Shown here: positions 1 through 9,384 of the stretch, in pieces | Layout: every line of letters starts with the position of its first letter | How positions within the stretch are numbered: position 1 is the first letter of the stretch | Program-made: the position numbers and the translations under genes | Source of the DNA: Rhizobium grahamii CCGE 502 | Lineage (GTDB): Bacteria > Pseudomonadota > Alphaproteobacteria > Rhizobiales > Rhizobiaceae | NCBI RefSeq assembly: GCF_000298315.2 | Contig: NZ_AEYE02000005.1 | Coordinates: 124,001 to 188,000 of the forward strand | Reading direction: 5' to 3' | Length of the DNA stretch: 64,000 bases | The notes under the pieces: generated by a model | What the model was told of the DNA's origin: nothing | Seen by the model: the letters and a program-made list of their open reading frames with translations, nothing else | Databases searched by the model: none

Positions 1-416
1 GCTTTGTTCTATTCATGATCATCTTCCTCTGGACGCCAGCCCACTTCTGGGCGCTGGCTCTTTTCAAGATGGAAGACTACGAGGCGGTCGGCGTGCCGAT
101 GCTGCCGAATGTCTCCGGTGAGCGGACCACCAAACACCAGATCGTAGCATACGCGGTGCTGACAGCGATCTGCGGCGTGCTGCCGACGGCTCTCGGCTTT
201 GCGAGCCTTGGTTACGGCCTGGTTGCCGCCGCGCTTGGCGCGATCTTTATCTACTGTTCCATCGCCGTCTGGCGGATGCCGGACGGCGATGAGAAGATGA
301 TCCCGGCGAAGAAGCTTTTCGGCTTCTCGATCTTGTATCTCTTCGCGATCTTCTCCGCCCTGATGTTCGACCGGCTCGCTGCCGTGCTCGTTTCTCACAT
401 GGGAGGCATTCTCTAA
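1..416 (+). CDS. ctaB: protoheme IX farnesyltransferase, C-terminal part
   Basis: This is the C-terminal part of heme O synthase, the membrane enzyme that adds a farnesyl group to heme b on the way to heme a for cytochrome oxidase. The reading frame is open from the first base, so the start lies upstream of the window. The visible part begins with the family sequence [15 protein letters not shown], which follows the second Asp-rich region in UbiA-type prenyltransferases, and holds about three hydrophobic segments. The stop codon overlaps the start of the next gene (TAATG), so translation is probably coupled. Neighbours ctaG and ctaE support the call. Confidence 0.95.
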   Translation, partial: FVLFMIIFLWTPAHFWALALFKMEDYEAVGVPMLPNVSGERTTKHQIVAYAVLTAICGVLPTALGFASLGYGLVAAALGAIFIYCSIAVWRMPDGDEKMIPAKKLFGFSILYLFAIFSALMFDRLAAVLVSHMGGIL

Positions 417-550
417 TGGACGTCGTCAAGCTTACAGAGGCGCAGCGCAAGTCGCGCCGCAACCGCAACGTTGCGCTCGGTCTGGTTTTGGCCGGCCTCG
501 TCGTGCTTTTTTACACGATTACGATCGTGAAGTTTACGGGGCACGCTTGA
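416..550 (+). CDS. small CoxF-like membrane protein of the cytochrome oxidase cluster
   Basis: This 44-residue protein has a basic N-terminus ([11 protein letters not shown]) and one membrane segment at about residues 20-40. Its ATG shares one base with the ctaB stop and it ends one base before ctaG, so it sits inside the operon. Small single-span proteins at this place between ctaB and ctaG are known in alphaproteobacteria (CoxF-like, oxidase assembly). The exact role is not visible in the sequence; assembly of the aa3 oxidase is inferred from position. Confidence 0.8.
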   Translation: MDVVKLTEAQRKSRRNRNVALGLVLAGLVVLFYTITIVKFTGHA

Positions 551-551
551 G

Positions 552-1157
552 ATGAGCGGGATGCCGAGCACGCCGCGAAAGCCACGCAACAACGGCGCTG
601 TCGTTTTCATGTGCCTTGCCTTCGTCTTCGGCATGGGCGCTGCGAGCTATGCGGCGGTTCCGCTCTACCGGATGTTCTGCCAGCTGACCGGCTATAACGG
701 CACGACGCAACGCGTCGAGCAGGCTTCCAGCGTGATTCTCGACCGCAAGATGCGCGTCACCTTCGACGCCAATGTGGCGCCGGGTCTTGATTGGGAGTTC
801 AAGCCGGTCGAGCGCGAGGTCAACCCGCGCATCGGCGAAACCATTCAGGTGAATTTCACTGCGGTGAACAAGTCGAACGAGCCGCAGCGCGGTCAGGCTG
901 TGTTCAACGTGACACCTGGCGAGGCGGGCGTCTATTTCAACAAGGTGCAGTGCTTCTGCTTCAACGAGACCGTTCTGAAACCGGGCGAAAAGCTCGAGAT
1001 GCCTGTCGTTTTCTATATCGATCCTGATATTACCAAGGCTGTGGAATCGAAGGATATCCACACCGTTACCTTGTCCTATACGTTCTATCCGAAAGAGGGT
1101 CCGAAGCCGGTGGCTTCGAATGAGGGTGGAACGGTAAAGCTTGAAAAGAAACTTTGA
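552..1157 (+). CDS. ctaG: cytochrome c oxidase assembly protein CtaG/Cox11
   Basis: The 201-residue protein is a copper chaperone that delivers copper to the CuB site of subunit I. One N-terminal membrane anchor (about residues 15-37) is followed by a periplasmic immunoglobulin-like domain. The copper-binding CFCF motif is present (Cys134 and Cys136 in QCFCFNE), as is the conserved Cys43 after the anchor ([10 protein letters not shown]). Length matches the family. The gene begins one base after the small upstream gene and lies 58 bases before ctaE. Confidence 0.95.
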   Translation: MSGMPSTPRKPRNNGAVVFMCLAFVFGMGAASYAAVPLYRMFCQLTGYNGTTQRVEQASSVILDRKMRVTFDANVAPGLDWEFKPVEREVNPRIGETIQVNFTAVNKSNEPQRGQAVFNVTPGEAGVYFNKVQCFCFNETVLKPGEKLEMPVVFYIDPDITKAVESKDIHTVTLSYTFYPKEGPKPVASNEGGTVKLEKKL

Positions 1158-1215
1158 TTGAGGTTCGTTTCCGGCTATGCCGGAGCGGAGAGGAAGAGAT
1201 CCGGGGATAGCTTAC

Positions 1216-2094
1216 ATGGCTGATGCTCATCAGAAACATCACGACTACCACATCATTGACCCGAGCCCGTGGCCGATCCTGGCTTCGATCGGCGCGTTCA
1301 TCATCACGTTCGGCGGCGTCGGCTTCATGCGCTACCTCAACGGCGGGTCGCTGCATCTCCTCGGCATCGAATGGGCTCATCCGTGGCTGTTCTTCATCGG
1401 CCTTGCGATCATTCTCTACGTCATGTTCGGCTGGTGGTCGGACACGGTGAAGGAAGCAAACGAGGGCGCCCATACCCGCGTCGTCTCGCTGCACCTTCGC
1501 TACGGCATGATCATGTTCATCGCTTCCGAAGTGATGTTCTTCGTTGCCTGGTTCTGGGCTTACTTCGACGCAAGCCTCTTCCCCAACGAAGCGATTCAGG
1601 CGTCGCGCGTTGCCTTCACCGGTGGCCAGTGGCCGCCGAAGGGCATCGAAGTTCTCGACCCTTGGCACCTGCCGATCTATAACACGGTCATCCTGCTATT
1701 GTCCGGCACGGCCGTTACCTGGGCGCACCACGCGCTGCTGCACAACGACCGCAGGGGCCTGATCCAGGGCCTGACGCTCACCGTTCTGCTCGGTATCTTG
1801 TTCTCATCGGTGCAGGCGTTTGAATACGTACATGCGCCGTTTGCCTTCAAGAACTCGATCTACGGTGCGACCTTCTTCATGGCGACCGGTTTCCACGGCT
1901 TCCACGTTCTGGTTGGTACGATCTTCCTGCTCGTCTGCCTGCTGCGTGCAATCCGCGGCGATTTCACGCCGAAGCAGCATTTCGGCTTCGAAGCGGCGGC
2001 CTGGTACTGGCACTTCGTCGACGTCGTCTGGCTGTTCCTGTTCTTCTGCATCTACGTCTGGGGCGGCTGGGGCGCTCCGCTGGCTGCAGGCTGA
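1216..2094 (+). CDS. ctaE: cytochrome c oxidase subunit III
   Basis: This is subunit III of the aa3-type terminal oxidase, 292 residues with seven membrane segments. Family sequences seen include HDYHIIDPSPWP near the N-terminus, FASLGYG-type helices are absent, and GFHGFHVLVGT and WYWHFVDVVWLFLF occur in the last helices. The frame is open upstream to 1177, but the start at 1216 (MADAHQKHHDYH) is chosen because it matches the family N-terminus and follows the purine-rich stretch GGAGAGGAAGAGA. A strong hairpin terminator follows at 2112. Confidence 0.96.
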   Translation: MADAHQKHHDYHIIDPSPWPILASIGAFIITFGGVGFMRYLNGGSLHLLGIEWAHPWLFFIGLAIILYVMFGWWSDTVKEANEGAHTRVVSLHLRYGMIMFIASEVMFFVAWFWAYFDASLFPNEAIQASRVAFTGGQWPPKGIEVLDPWHLPIYNTVILLLSGTAVTWAHHALLHNDRRGLIQGLTLTVLLGILFSSVQAFEYVHAPFAFKNSIYGATFFMATGFHGFHVLVGTIFLLVCLLRAIRGDFTPKQHFGFEAAAWYWHFVDVVWLFLFFCIYVWGGWGAPLAAG

Positions 2095-2111
2095 GCCGAG
2101 GCCATGAATTG

Positions 2112-2145
2112 AAAAGGGCGGGTGCCACGGCACCCGCCCTTTTTG
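2112..2145 (+). terminator. rho-independent terminator after ctaE
   Basis: GGGCGGGTGCC and GGCACCCGCCC form an 11-base perfect stem around a very short loop, preceded by AAAA and followed by TTTTTG. It ends the ctaE transcript. Because both flanks are A/T runs it may also serve the convergent gene ending at 2155. Confidence 0.85.
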
Positions 2146-2154
2146 TTTTACTGA

Positions 2155-2796
2155 TCACCGCATGGCGGCGATGCGCTCGAACGCTGAGGGTTGGGGAATG
2201 CCGAGATCCAGGCGGTGCCGGATCGCTTCGGCACATTCCAACGGCGTCAGCACCGAGGTGTCCACCTCAAGATCGTAGATGCCGGGGATATGGACCTGCT
2301 CCTGCCAGAGCTGGACCGGATGGGGGACGGCCTCATCTTCGGTTGCGGTGACGTACAGCGAGTGACGACCTGGCACTGGGATGTTCCGCCTTTTCATGAT
2401 GACCTTGATCGGACATCTGACACCGACGAAAAGCACTGGCAATCCCTCAAGCCGGCGCGCGCAATCGGCGAGAATGCCGAGCGGCTGAGAGTAGCTGTCA
2501 TGATGGCCGAGGTCGGCCACGACATTGAGGCCGAGCCCAGCATGGATGGCGACCGATTCGTAGAGTGCCGCATAGAAAAACGGAATCATCTCCTCGAGGT
2601 CAGGGCGTTCTCCGCCCGGACGCAGCCCGATTCCCGGCAGGTAGCGTTCCGCGGTCATCGAGTTGTAGGTGTCGACGCCAAAGTTCATCCAGGGGCCGTC
2701 GAAATGCTCCTGGATCGCGTTGGCGATCGACGATTTTCCACTGCGCGGGGCGCCGTTCAGAATGACGATCTGTCCGGCCGAGCTGTCATATGTCAT
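2155..2796 (-). CDS. chloramphenicol phosphotransferase-like kinase
   Basis: The 213-residue protein belongs to the P-loop CPT family (small-molecule O-phosphotransferases). The Walker A motif GAPRSGKSS lies at about residues 15-23, followed by FGVDTY, which corresponds to the catalytic-Asp segment of the Streptomyces enzyme, then the family sequences LFVGVRCP and YDLEVDTS. The substrate cannot be told; many relatives do not act on chloramphenicol. It runs opposite to the oxidase genes around it and separates ctaE from DUF983, so it looks like an insertion into the cluster. Confidence 0.8.
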   Translation of the reverse strand: MTYDSSAGQIVILNGAPRSGKSSIANAIQEHFDGPWMNFGVDTYNSMTAERYLPGIGLRPGGERPDLEEMIPFFYAALYESVAIHAGLGLNVVADLGHHDSYSQPLGILADCARRLEGLPVLFVGVRCPIKVIMKRRNIPVPGRHSLYVTATEDEAVPHPVQLWQEQVHIPGIYDLEVDTSVLTPLECAEAIRHRLDLGIPQPSAFERIAAMR

Positions 2797-2927
2797 CAGT
2801 TTTCTTCTTCTGTTTGGCGCGAATCGCTGAGGCGAAAGAGCGCAGGTATTTCCTTTCCCTCTGTGATTACTTTATGGGTGAGTTATGGCGGAGCCACCGG
2901 TTGGCCATAGGCAATTGGAAGGATGGC

Positions 2928-3311
2928 ATGAACGAGGACAGCGCGCATTTCCCACCGGTTGATCCTGTCAAGACGGGCTTCAAGGGATGCTGCCCGCGCT
3001 GCGGCCAGGGAAAGCTCTTCAACGGCCTGCTGGCGCTGAAGCCGCGCTGCTCGGCCTGTGGCCTCGATTACGCTTTTGCCGACGCCGGCGACGGCCCTGC
3101 GGTATTCGTCATTTTGATCGTTGGCTTCATTATCATCGGCTCCGTGCTGTGGCTTGAGGTCAACTACGCACCACCGATCTGGCTGCACATTCTGCTGTTC
3201 GGCCCCCTGACCATCATTCTCTCCCTACTTGCCCTGCGCTGGTGCAAGGGGATCCTGATCGCAATGCAGTATCGCCATAACGCCAGCGAGGGGCGCATTT
3301 CCCGTGACTGA
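2928..3311 (+). CDS. DUF983 membrane protein of the cox cluster
   Basis: This 127-residue protein has an N-terminal zinc-ribbon-like part (CCPRCGQGKLF and CSACGLDY) and two membrane helices at about residues 55-75 and 80-100. DUF983 proteins are usual neighbours of ctaE and SURF1 in alphaproteobacteria; their role in oxidase biogenesis is presumed. The frame is open upstream to 2790, but the start at 2928 (MNEDSAHFP) follows a GGAAGGAT ribosome site. It overlaps the SURF1 gene by 8 bases. Confidence 0.85.
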   Translation: MNEDSAHFPPVDPVKTGFKGCCPRCGQGKLFNGLLALKPRCSACGLDYAFADAGDGPAVFVILIVGFIIIGSVLWLEVNYAPPIWLHILLFGPLTIILSLLALRWCKGILIAMQYRHNASEGRISRD

Positions 3312-4053
3312 ATTTGATGTTTCGGCGCCGCGCCGAAAGCGGTCGGTGCTGTCAGGCATCGCTCTGCTTGTCGCGCTTGCCATCCTCCTCTCGCTCGGCA
3401 CCTGGCAAGTCGAACGGCTACACTGGAAGGAAAAACTGCTGACCGATATCACCGAGCGCCGGCAGGCGCCGGCGGCATCGCTTGCCGATATCGAAGGCAT
3501 CGCCGCAGAGGGCGAGGATATCGATTATCGCCACATGACGGCCAGCGGCGAGTACGTCAACAGCAAGGAACGGCACTTCTTCGCCACCTGGCATGGCCAG
3601 ACGGGCTTTTACGTCTACACCCCACTGCAGCTTGCCGATGGCCGCTATCTCTTCGTTAACAGAGGTTTCGTTCCTTACGACAACAAGGAGCCGGAAATGC
3701 GCATGCAGGGGCAGCTCACCGATCAGCAGACGGTGACCGGCCTCGCTCGCGCGAAGCTTCCCGGCAAGCCGTCTTGGGTCGTGCCCGACAATGATGTTGC
3801 GAAGAATATCTTCTACTGGAAGGACCTTGACGTGATGGCCTCGAGCGTCGGGCTCGACAAGACGCAAGTCGTTCCGTTCTTCGTGGATGCGGACGATACC
3901 CCCAATCCGAAGGGGCTGCCGATCGGCGGGGTCACCGATGTCGATCTGCCCAACAACCACCTGCAATATGCCTTCACCTGGTATGGGCTTGCGGTAACGC
4001 TTGTCATCATCGCCGTGATCGCTCGTTTCCGCAGGCGAGGTCCGGCGCAATAG
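3304..4053 (+). CDS. SURF1 family cytochrome oxidase biogenesis protein
   Basis: The 249-residue protein has the SURF1 layout: a membrane helix near each end (about residues 17-35 and 222-242) with a periplasmic domain between. Family sequences include LGTWQVERLHWKEKL, YVYTPLQL, VNRGFVP and the terminal NNHLQYAFTWYGLA. SURF1 helps load heme a into oxidase subunit I. The start is GTG, inside the end of the DUF983 gene, which indicates coupled translation. Confidence 0.93.
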   Translation: MTEFDVSAPRRKRSVLSGIALLVALAILLSLGTWQVERLHWKEKLLTDITERRQAPAASLADIEGIAAEGEDIDYRHMTASGEYVNSKERHFFATWHGQTGFYVYTPLQLADGRYLFVNRGFVPYDNKEPEMRMQGQLTDQQTVTGLARAKLPGKPSWVVPDNDVAKNIFYWKDLDVMASSVGLDKTQVVPFFVDADDTPNPKGLPIGGVTDVDLPNNHLQYAFTWYGLAVTLVIIAVIARFRRRGPAQ

Positions 4054-4115
4054 TATCGCTTCAATTCTTGCCTATATTGGGCTAGAGAGCGCTATCCCTA
4101 CGAACCGGAACAGAC

Positions 4116-5117
4116 ATGAATATTGCGGCGAAACCTCCCTTGACGATCAGGCTCTGCGGACCGCGCGGCTTTTGCGCCGGCGTCGACCGCGCCATCCAGA
4201 TCGTCGTGCTGGCGCTGAAATCCTACGGTGCGCCTGTTTATGTCCGCCACGAGATCGTCCATAACAGGTATGTGGTTGAAGGCTTGGAAGCCAAGGGCGC
4301 CGTCTTCGTCGAGGAGCTCGACGAGATCCCGGAAGAGCATCGTGCCCAGCCGGTCGTCTTCTCAGCGCATGGTGTGCCGAAGTCGGTTCCGGAAGATGCA
4401 AGCGCCCGCAATCTCTTCTATCTCGATGCCACATGCCCGCTGGTCTCCAAGGTGCACAAGCAGGCAATGCGCCACAACAAGCTCGGCCGCCATGTCGTCC
4501 TGATCGGCCACGCCGGCCATCCGGAAGTGATCGGCACGATGGGGCAGCTGCCTGAAGGGTCGGTATCGCTGATCGAGACGATCGAGGACGCCGACGCCTA
4601 CGAGCCGGCCGATCCCGACAATCTGGGCTTTGTGACGCAAACGACGCTCTCGGTGGACGATACGGCCGGCGTGATCACGCGCCTGCACGAGCGCTTCCCC
4701 AACCTGACGGCGCCTGCCGCCGACTCGATCTGCTATGCCACGACCAACCGCCAGGAAGTCGTCAAGCAGGCAGCACCCGGCTGCGATCTCTTCATCATCG
4801 TCGGCGCTCCGAACTCGTCGAACTCCAAGCGACTGGTCGAGGTCGCGCTGCGGGCAGGGGCGAAGAAGTCGCTCCTGGTGCAACGCGCCTCGGAGCTCGA
4901 TTGGGACGAGATCGGGCCGATCTCGACGCTTGGGCTTTCCGCCGGTGCATCGGCACCCGAGGTGATCGTCAATGAGATCATCGAGGCCTTCCGCGCGCGC
5001 TTCGACGCCAAGGTCGAGCTTGCCGAGACGGTTCAGGAAAACGAGCATTTCCTCGTCAATCGCGAACTGCGCAACATCGAGCTGACGCATGAGGATATGG
5101 CGTGGGTGAATGGATAA
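4116..5117 (+). CDS. ispH: 4-hydroxy-3-methylbut-2-enyl diphosphate reductase
   Basis: This is the last enzyme of the non-mevalonate isoprenoid pathway, which reduces HMBPP to IPP and DMAPP using a [4Fe-4S] cluster. The three cluster cysteines are in place: Cys20 ([10 protein letters not shown]), Cys107 ([10 protein letters not shown]) and Cys206 ([10 protein letters not shown]). The 333-residue length is typical. It begins 62 bases after SURF1 and may have its own promoter. The 108 bases after it hold hairpins (for example AATCGTC/GACGATT at 5141-5159 and CACCGCCCG/CGGGCGGTG at 5171-5191) without a T run. Confidence 0.97.
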   Translation: MNIAAKPPLTIRLCGPRGFCAGVDRAIQIVVLALKSYGAPVYVRHEIVHNRYVVEGLEAKGAVFVEELDEIPEEHRAQPVVFSAHGVPKSVPEDASARNLFYLDATCPLVSKVHKQAMRHNKLGRHVVLIGHAGHPEVIGTMGQLPEGSVSLIETIEDADAYEPADPDNLGFVTQTTLSVDDTAGVITRLHERFPNLTAPAADSICYATTNRQEVVKQAAPGCDLFIIVGAPNSSNSKRLVEVALRAGAKKSLLVQRASELDWDEIGPISTLGLSAGASAPEVIVNEIIEAFRARFDAKVELAETVQENEHFLVNRELRNIELTHEDMAWVNG

Positions 5118-5225
5118 GGCGCATCCCGTGATGCGGGAGTAATCGTCGAGGGGACGATTGCGGCGCCAGTCACCGCCCGACCCGGGCGGTGGTCTAACTG
5201 ATCAAACATTTTCGCGGGACGTAAA

Positions 5226-6191
5226 TTGGCAGTCTATACCGATATTTCCGAAGACGATTTGAAGTGGTTCCTGACGGAGTACGATACCGGCACGCTGCTG
5301 TCCTATAAAGGCATCGCCGAGGGTGTTGAGAACTCGAACTTCCTGCTGCACACCACCAAGGACCCGTTGATCCTCACGCTTTACGAAAAGCGCGTCGAGA
5401 AGAACGACCTGCCGTTCTTCCTGGGGCTGATGCAGCATCTGGCGGCCCGCGGTCTCTCCTGCCCGCTTCCCCTGCGGCGAAAGGACGGGGCCCTGCTTGG
5501 CACGCTCTCCGATCGGCCGGCCGCTGTGATCTCCTTCCTGGAAGGCATGTGGCTGCGCAAGCCGGAAGCAAAGCATTGCCGCGAGGTTGGCAAGGCGCTT
5601 GCGCAGATGCATGTCGCCGGCGAAGGCTTTGCGCTGAAGCGTCCCAATGCACTGTCGGTCGATGGCTGGAAAGTGCTCTGGGAGAAGTCCGAGGCGCGTG
5701 CCGACGAGGTGGAGAAGGGACTTCAGAACGAGATCCGCACCGAGCTCGACTTCCTCGCCGCCCATTGGCCGAAGGACCTGCCGGGTGGCGTCATCCATGC
5801 CGATCTCTTTCCTGATAACGTCTTCTTCCTCGGTGACGACCTGTCCGGCCTGATCGACTTCTATTTCGCCTGCAACGACCTGCTGGCCTATGACGTCTCG
5901 ATCATTCTCAATGCCTGGTGCTTCGAGAAGGACGGCGCCTACAACATCACCAAGGGCATGGCGATGCTGGAAGGCTACCAGAGCGTCCGGCCGCTGAGCG
6001 CTGCCGAGCTAACGGCACTTCCCATCCTTTCGCGCGGTTCGGCGTTGCGCTTCTTCCTGACGCGCCTCTACGATTGGCTGACGACGCCCGAGGGCGCGCT
6101 GGTCACCAAGAAGGATCCGCTCGAATATCTGCGCAAACTGCGCTTCCACAGGCAGATCGGTTCAGCCACTGAATATGGGCTCGTGGCATGA
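5226..6191 (+). CDS. thrB: homoserine kinase (aminoglycoside-phosphotransferase fold)
   Basis: It phosphorylates homoserine for threonine synthesis; ThrC, the next enzyme, is coded at 20416-21816. The 321-residue protein is the APH-fold ThrB of proteobacteria, not the GHMP type. The catalytic loop [11 protein letters not shown] and the metal-binding [12 protein letters not shown] are seen at about residues 190-220. The start is TTG ([16 protein letters not shown]), the family N-terminus. The last 4 bases overlap rnhA. Confidence 0.95.
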   Translation: MAVYTDISEDDLKWFLTEYDTGTLLSYKGIAEGVENSNFLLHTTKDPLILTLYEKRVEKNDLPFFLGLMQHLAARGLSCPLPLRRKDGALLGTLSDRPAAVISFLEGMWLRKPEAKHCREVGKALAQMHVAGEGFALKRPNALSVDGWKVLWEKSEARADEVEKGLQNEIRTELDFLAAHWPKDLPGGVIHADLFPDNVFFLGDDLSGLIDFYFACNDLLAYDVSIILNAWCFEKDGAYNITKGMAMLEGYQSVRPLSAAELTALPILSRGSALRFFLTRLYDWLTTPEGALVTKKDPLEYLRKLRFHRQIGSATEYGLVA

Positions 6192-6628
6192 AGCACGTCG
6201 ATATCTTCACGGACGGCGCCTGTTCCGGCAATCCCGGCCCCGGCGGCTGGGGGGCGGTGCTGCGCTACGGCGATGTGGAAAAGGAACTGTCTGGCGGCGA
6301 GGCAGACACCACCAACAATCGCATGGAGCTGCTGGCGGCGATCTCGGCGCTGTCGGCGCTGAAGAGCCCGTGCGAAGTCGATCTCCACACGGACAGCAAA
6401 TACGTCATGGACGGCATCTCGAAGTGGATCTTCGGCTGGAAGAAGAACGGGTGGAAGACCGCCGACAAGAAGCCGGTGAAGAACGGCGAACTTTGGCAGG
6501 CACTCGATGCCGCCAACCAGCGCCACAAGGTCAAGTGGCACTGGGTCAAGGGCCACGCCGGCCATCCGGAAAATGAGCGCGCCGACGAGCTCGCTCGCAA
6601 GGGCATGGAGCCGTTCAAGAAACGCTAG
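6188..6628 (+). CDS. rnhA: ribonuclease HI
   Basis: It cleaves the RNA strand of RNA-DNA hybrids. The 146-residue protein has all four acidic active-site segments: [32 protein letters not shown] and NERADELA. It overlaps thrB by ATGA, so the two are translated together, an arrangement common in Rhizobiales. Confidence 0.97.
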   Translation: MKHVDIFTDGACSGNPGPGGWGAVLRYGDVEKELSGGEADTTNNRMELLAAISALSALKSPCEVDLHTDSKYVMDGISKWIFGWKKNGWKTADKKPVKNGELWQALDAANQRHKVKWHWVKGHAGHPENERADELARKGMEPFKKR

Positions 6629-6720
6629 AGCTTTCCGGTCGGGGATCCGTGCAAACAAGGACATCGGGCGTTTCCTCGAATCAGTTCGGAAAGGTCTTCG
6701 CGCAGAAGGGGAGGGATGTG

Positions 6721-7524
6721 ATGCGGATTGTCTCGCTGAATGCATGGGGCGGAAAACTGCACGCGCCGCTCATTCCCTACCTCGCCGAGATCGATGCGGA
6801 CGTTCTCTGCCTGCAGGAGATCACGCGTACGGTGACCGTTTCGACCGATTGGCTAGTCTACCGTGACGGCAGCCATATTCTGCCGCAGCGCGCCAATCTG
6901 TTTGCCGAGATCAAGGCGATCCTTCCCACGCACGATGCCTTCTTCGCCCCGACCGCAAGAGGCGAACTGTTCGAAGGCGAGACCGCTGTCATGTCGGAAT
7001 TCGGGCTTGCGACCTTCGTGCGCCAGTCTCACCCGATCATCGGCCAGGCGATGGATTTCGTGCACGGCGACTTCTCGGGCGACGGTTATGGCGCCCACCC
7101 CCGCGCACGCAATGCCCACTGCCTCCGCTTGTTCGACTATCGCGCCAACCGTCCGATCACCATCGCCCAACTACATGGCCTGCGGGACCTTGCCGGCAAG
7201 GGCGACACGCCCGCACGTCGCGGGCAGGCGGATGCACTGGTCGGTCTGATCCGCCGCATATGGCGCGAAGGCGAGCCGCTCGTCGTCTGCGGCGACTTCA
7301 ATGTGCTCCCTGACAGCGCCATGTTCGAAGCGCTCGCCGAACTGGGCTTGAGCGACCTCGTGACCTCACGCGGCCATACGGATACGCGAACCTCGCACTA
7401 CACCAAAGAAGGCCGCTACGCCGACTACATGCTAGTCACAGCGAACGTCAATGTGGTTGCGTTCGACGTCGTTGAACAGCCCGAGGTGTCCGACCATCGG
7501 GCTCTCTTGCTGGATATGGCGTAG
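6721..7524 (+). CDS. endonuclease/exonuclease/phosphatase family protein
   Basis: The 267-residue protein has the DNase I-like fold: SLNAWGG at the N-terminus, the metal-binding Glu in CLQEITR, CGDFNVLPDS near residue 200 and the C-terminal SDHRALLLD. The substrate (nucleic acid or phosphoester) cannot be told. The start at 6721 is preferred to an upstream one at 6649 because it follows GGGAGGG and begins directly with the first strand, MRIVSLNAWG. Confidence 0.85.
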   Translation: MRIVSLNAWGGKLHAPLIPYLAEIDADVLCLQEITRTVTVSTDWLVYRDGSHILPQRANLFAEIKAILPTHDAFFAPTARGELFEGETAVMSEFGLATFVRQSHPIIGQAMDFVHGDFSGDGYGAHPRARNAHCLRLFDYRANRPITIAQLHGLRDLAGKGDTPARRGQADALVGLIRRIWREGEPLVVCGDFNVLPDSAMFEALAELGLSDLVTSRGHTDTRTSHYTKEGRYADYMLVTANVNVVAFDVVEQPEVSDHRALLLDMA

Positions 7525-7587
7525 GAGCCACGGATGGCGCAACGGATGCGGATGCACCCGCTGCGCCGAGCCTCGGGAGGCCTTTAC

Positions 7588-8778
7588 CTAAGCCGCCTTG
7601 GCGACTTCGCCATGCGGGTCGAGGACAAACTTCGTCGCCGCGCCATGGTCGAAGCTCTCGTAGCCTTGTACCGCCTCTTCGAGCGGAATGACCTTGGCGT
7701 TGACGATATCGGCGATCGGCAGGCGGTCATGCAGGATCGCCTGCATGAGCTGACGATTGTACTTCAGAACAGGTGTCTGGCCTGTATGGAACGACTGCGC
7801 CTTCGCCCAGCCGAGGCCGAAGCGCAGCGCCAGGTTGCCATGCTTGGCAGCATTGTCGACGGCGCCCGGATCCTCGGTCACGTAGAGGCCGGGAATGCCG
7901 ATCGATCCCGCCGCGCGGGTGATTTCCATCATCTGGTTCAGAACGATTGCCGGCTGTTCGCCGCCCGAATGACCGCGGGCCTCGAAGCCGACGGCGTCGA
8001 TGGCGCTGTCCACTTCGTTGCTGCCGGTCACCTGCGCGATCATGTCGCCGAGCCGGTCGCTCTTCGACAGGTCGATCGGCTCGAAGCCGACCTTGGCGGC
8101 ATGGGCAAGACGATCCTTGTTGAAGTCACCGATCATCACCACTGCAGCGCCGAGGATGCGGGCGGATGCAGCCGCGGCAAGCCCGACCGGGCCCGCTCCA
8201 GCGACATAGACGGTCGATCCGACGCCGACACCGGCGCGCACCGCACCGTGGAACCCGGTCGGCAGGATGTCGGAGAGCATGGTGAGATCGCGGATCTTCT
8301 CCATCGCGCGATCGCGGTCCGGGAATTTCAAGAGGTTGAAATCGGCATAGGGAATGGTCACGTAGCGGGCCTGCCCGCCGATCCAGCCGCCCATGTCGAC
8401 GTAACCGTAGGCGCCGCCGGCGCGCGACGGGTTGACGGTCAGGCAGACGCCCGTGTCCTGCGATTTGCAGCAGCGGCAGCGGCCGCAAGCGACGTTGAAC
8501 GGCACGGAGACGAGATCACCGATATCAAGCATCTCGACATCGACACCCTTCTCGATCACCTCACCGGTGATTTCGTGGCCGAGAACGAGGCCGGGCATGG
8601 CCGTGGTGCGGCCGCGAACCATATGCTGGTCCGATCCGCAGATATTGGTGGAGATCACTTTCAGAATGACGCCGTGCTCGATCTTGCGGCCATCGGGTGC
8701 TTCAAGCTTTGGATCGTCGATGTCGTGGATTTCGACCTTGCCGGGCCGCATGTAGACGACGCCTCGGTTCTTGCTCAT
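7588..8778 (-). CDS. fdhA: glutathione-independent, NAD-dependent formaldehyde dehydrogenase
   Basis: This zinc-containing medium-chain dehydrogenase (396 residues) oxidises formaldehyde to formate without glutathione. Seen: catalytic zinc region NICGSDQHMVRGRTTA, GHEITGEVIE, the four structural-zinc cysteines in CGRCRCCKSQDTGVC, the family signature SRAGGAYGYVDMGGW and the Rossmann motif GAGPVGLAA. These match the Pseudomonas putida type. The start at 8778 (MSKNRGVVYM) follows GGAGGAG. It stands alone; the 260 bases upstream hold no convincing gene. Confidence 0.93.
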   Translation of the reverse strand: MSKNRGVVYMRPGKVEIHDIDDPKLEAPDGRKIEHGVILKVISTNICGSDQHMVRGRTTAMPGLVLGHEITGEVIEKGVDVEMLDIGDLVSVPFNVACGRCRCCKSQDTGVCLTVNPSRAGGAYGYVDMGGWIGGQARYVTIPYADFNLLKFPDRDRAMEKIRDLTMLSDILPTGFHGAVRAGVGVGSTVYVAGAGPVGLAAAASARILGAAVVMIGDFNKDRLAHAAKVGFEPIDLSKSDRLGDMIAQVTGSNEVDSAIDAVGFEARGHSGGEQPAIVLNQMMEITRAAGSIGIPGLYVTEDPGAVDNAAKHGNLALRFGLGWAKAQSFHTGQTPVLKYNRQLMQAILHDRLPIADIVNAKVIPLEEAVQGYESFDHGAATKFVLDPHGEVAKAA

Positions 8779-9038
8779 TTCCATCTCCTCCGTTGAAAAT
8801 GCTGCCTCGCGCAGGGCTCCTCTTCGCCGCACACTGGGTACCGACAGATTAGACGAGAATGTAGGACGCGCCGTTCCGTTTACGACGGTTTACGGCGTCG
8901 AATTGGTCGCGTCTCGCACACCGGCCTTTGCCGAAGCCATTCAGATGGGGATGTCTGCAGAACGGCACGTCCTTGTCACTTGCCCCTGCGACGTTTCTCC
9001 CTATGCTCGCCTGAAAATGGAATCCGGGAGGTTACCAC

Positions 9039-9347
9039 ATGATCCTGCACTGCGTGCTGATGCGGCTGAAGGCAGCCATGACAGGGGATGAAAAGCAGTC
9101 CTTGTTTGACGCGATCGTCGCATTGAAGCAGCTGATTCCCGGCATCATCGACATCAAGTACGGTCCGAATGTGTCGCCCGAGGGGCTACATGCGGGCTAC
9201 GTCGATGGCTTTGCGGTCACCTTCGAAAGCGCGGAAGCGCGCGATGGATACCTTGTGCATCCCGAGCACGTTGGCGTCGGCGAGCGTATCGTCTCCTCGA
9301 CGGATGGCGGCTTGGGTGGCCTGATCGTCTTCGACCTTAACTATTGA
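9039..9347 (+). CDS. Dabb (stress-responsive A/B barrel) domain protein
   Basis: The 102-residue protein has the features of the dimeric alpha/beta barrel family: MILHCVLMRLKA at the start, a central helix with LIPGIIDIKYGPN, then YVDGFAVTFESAEARDGYLVHPEH. The conserved His in HPEH is present. Function in this family is mostly unknown (stress response, polyketide cyclases in plants). A GGGAGG site precedes the ATG. It converges with aztC. Confidence 0.85.
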   Translation: MILHCVLMRLKAAMTGDEKQSLFDAIVALKQLIPGIIDIKYGPNVSPEGLHAGYVDGFAVTFESAEARDGYLVHPEHVGVGERIVSSTDGGLGGLIVFDLNY

Positions 9348-9384
9348 GGCCGAGCCGCGCCGTTGCGCGACCCAGCCGTTGTCG

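Noticed and set aside
5118-5225. Two hairpins between ispH and thrB as a terminator or riboswitch
   Set aside because: There is no T run after either stem and no known riboswitch pattern is recognised.
8779-9038. Open frame on the plus strand across the fdhA-Dabb gap
   Set aside because: It runs across the fdhA ribosome site, has an unusual composition and overlaps the Dabb start; no supporting features.
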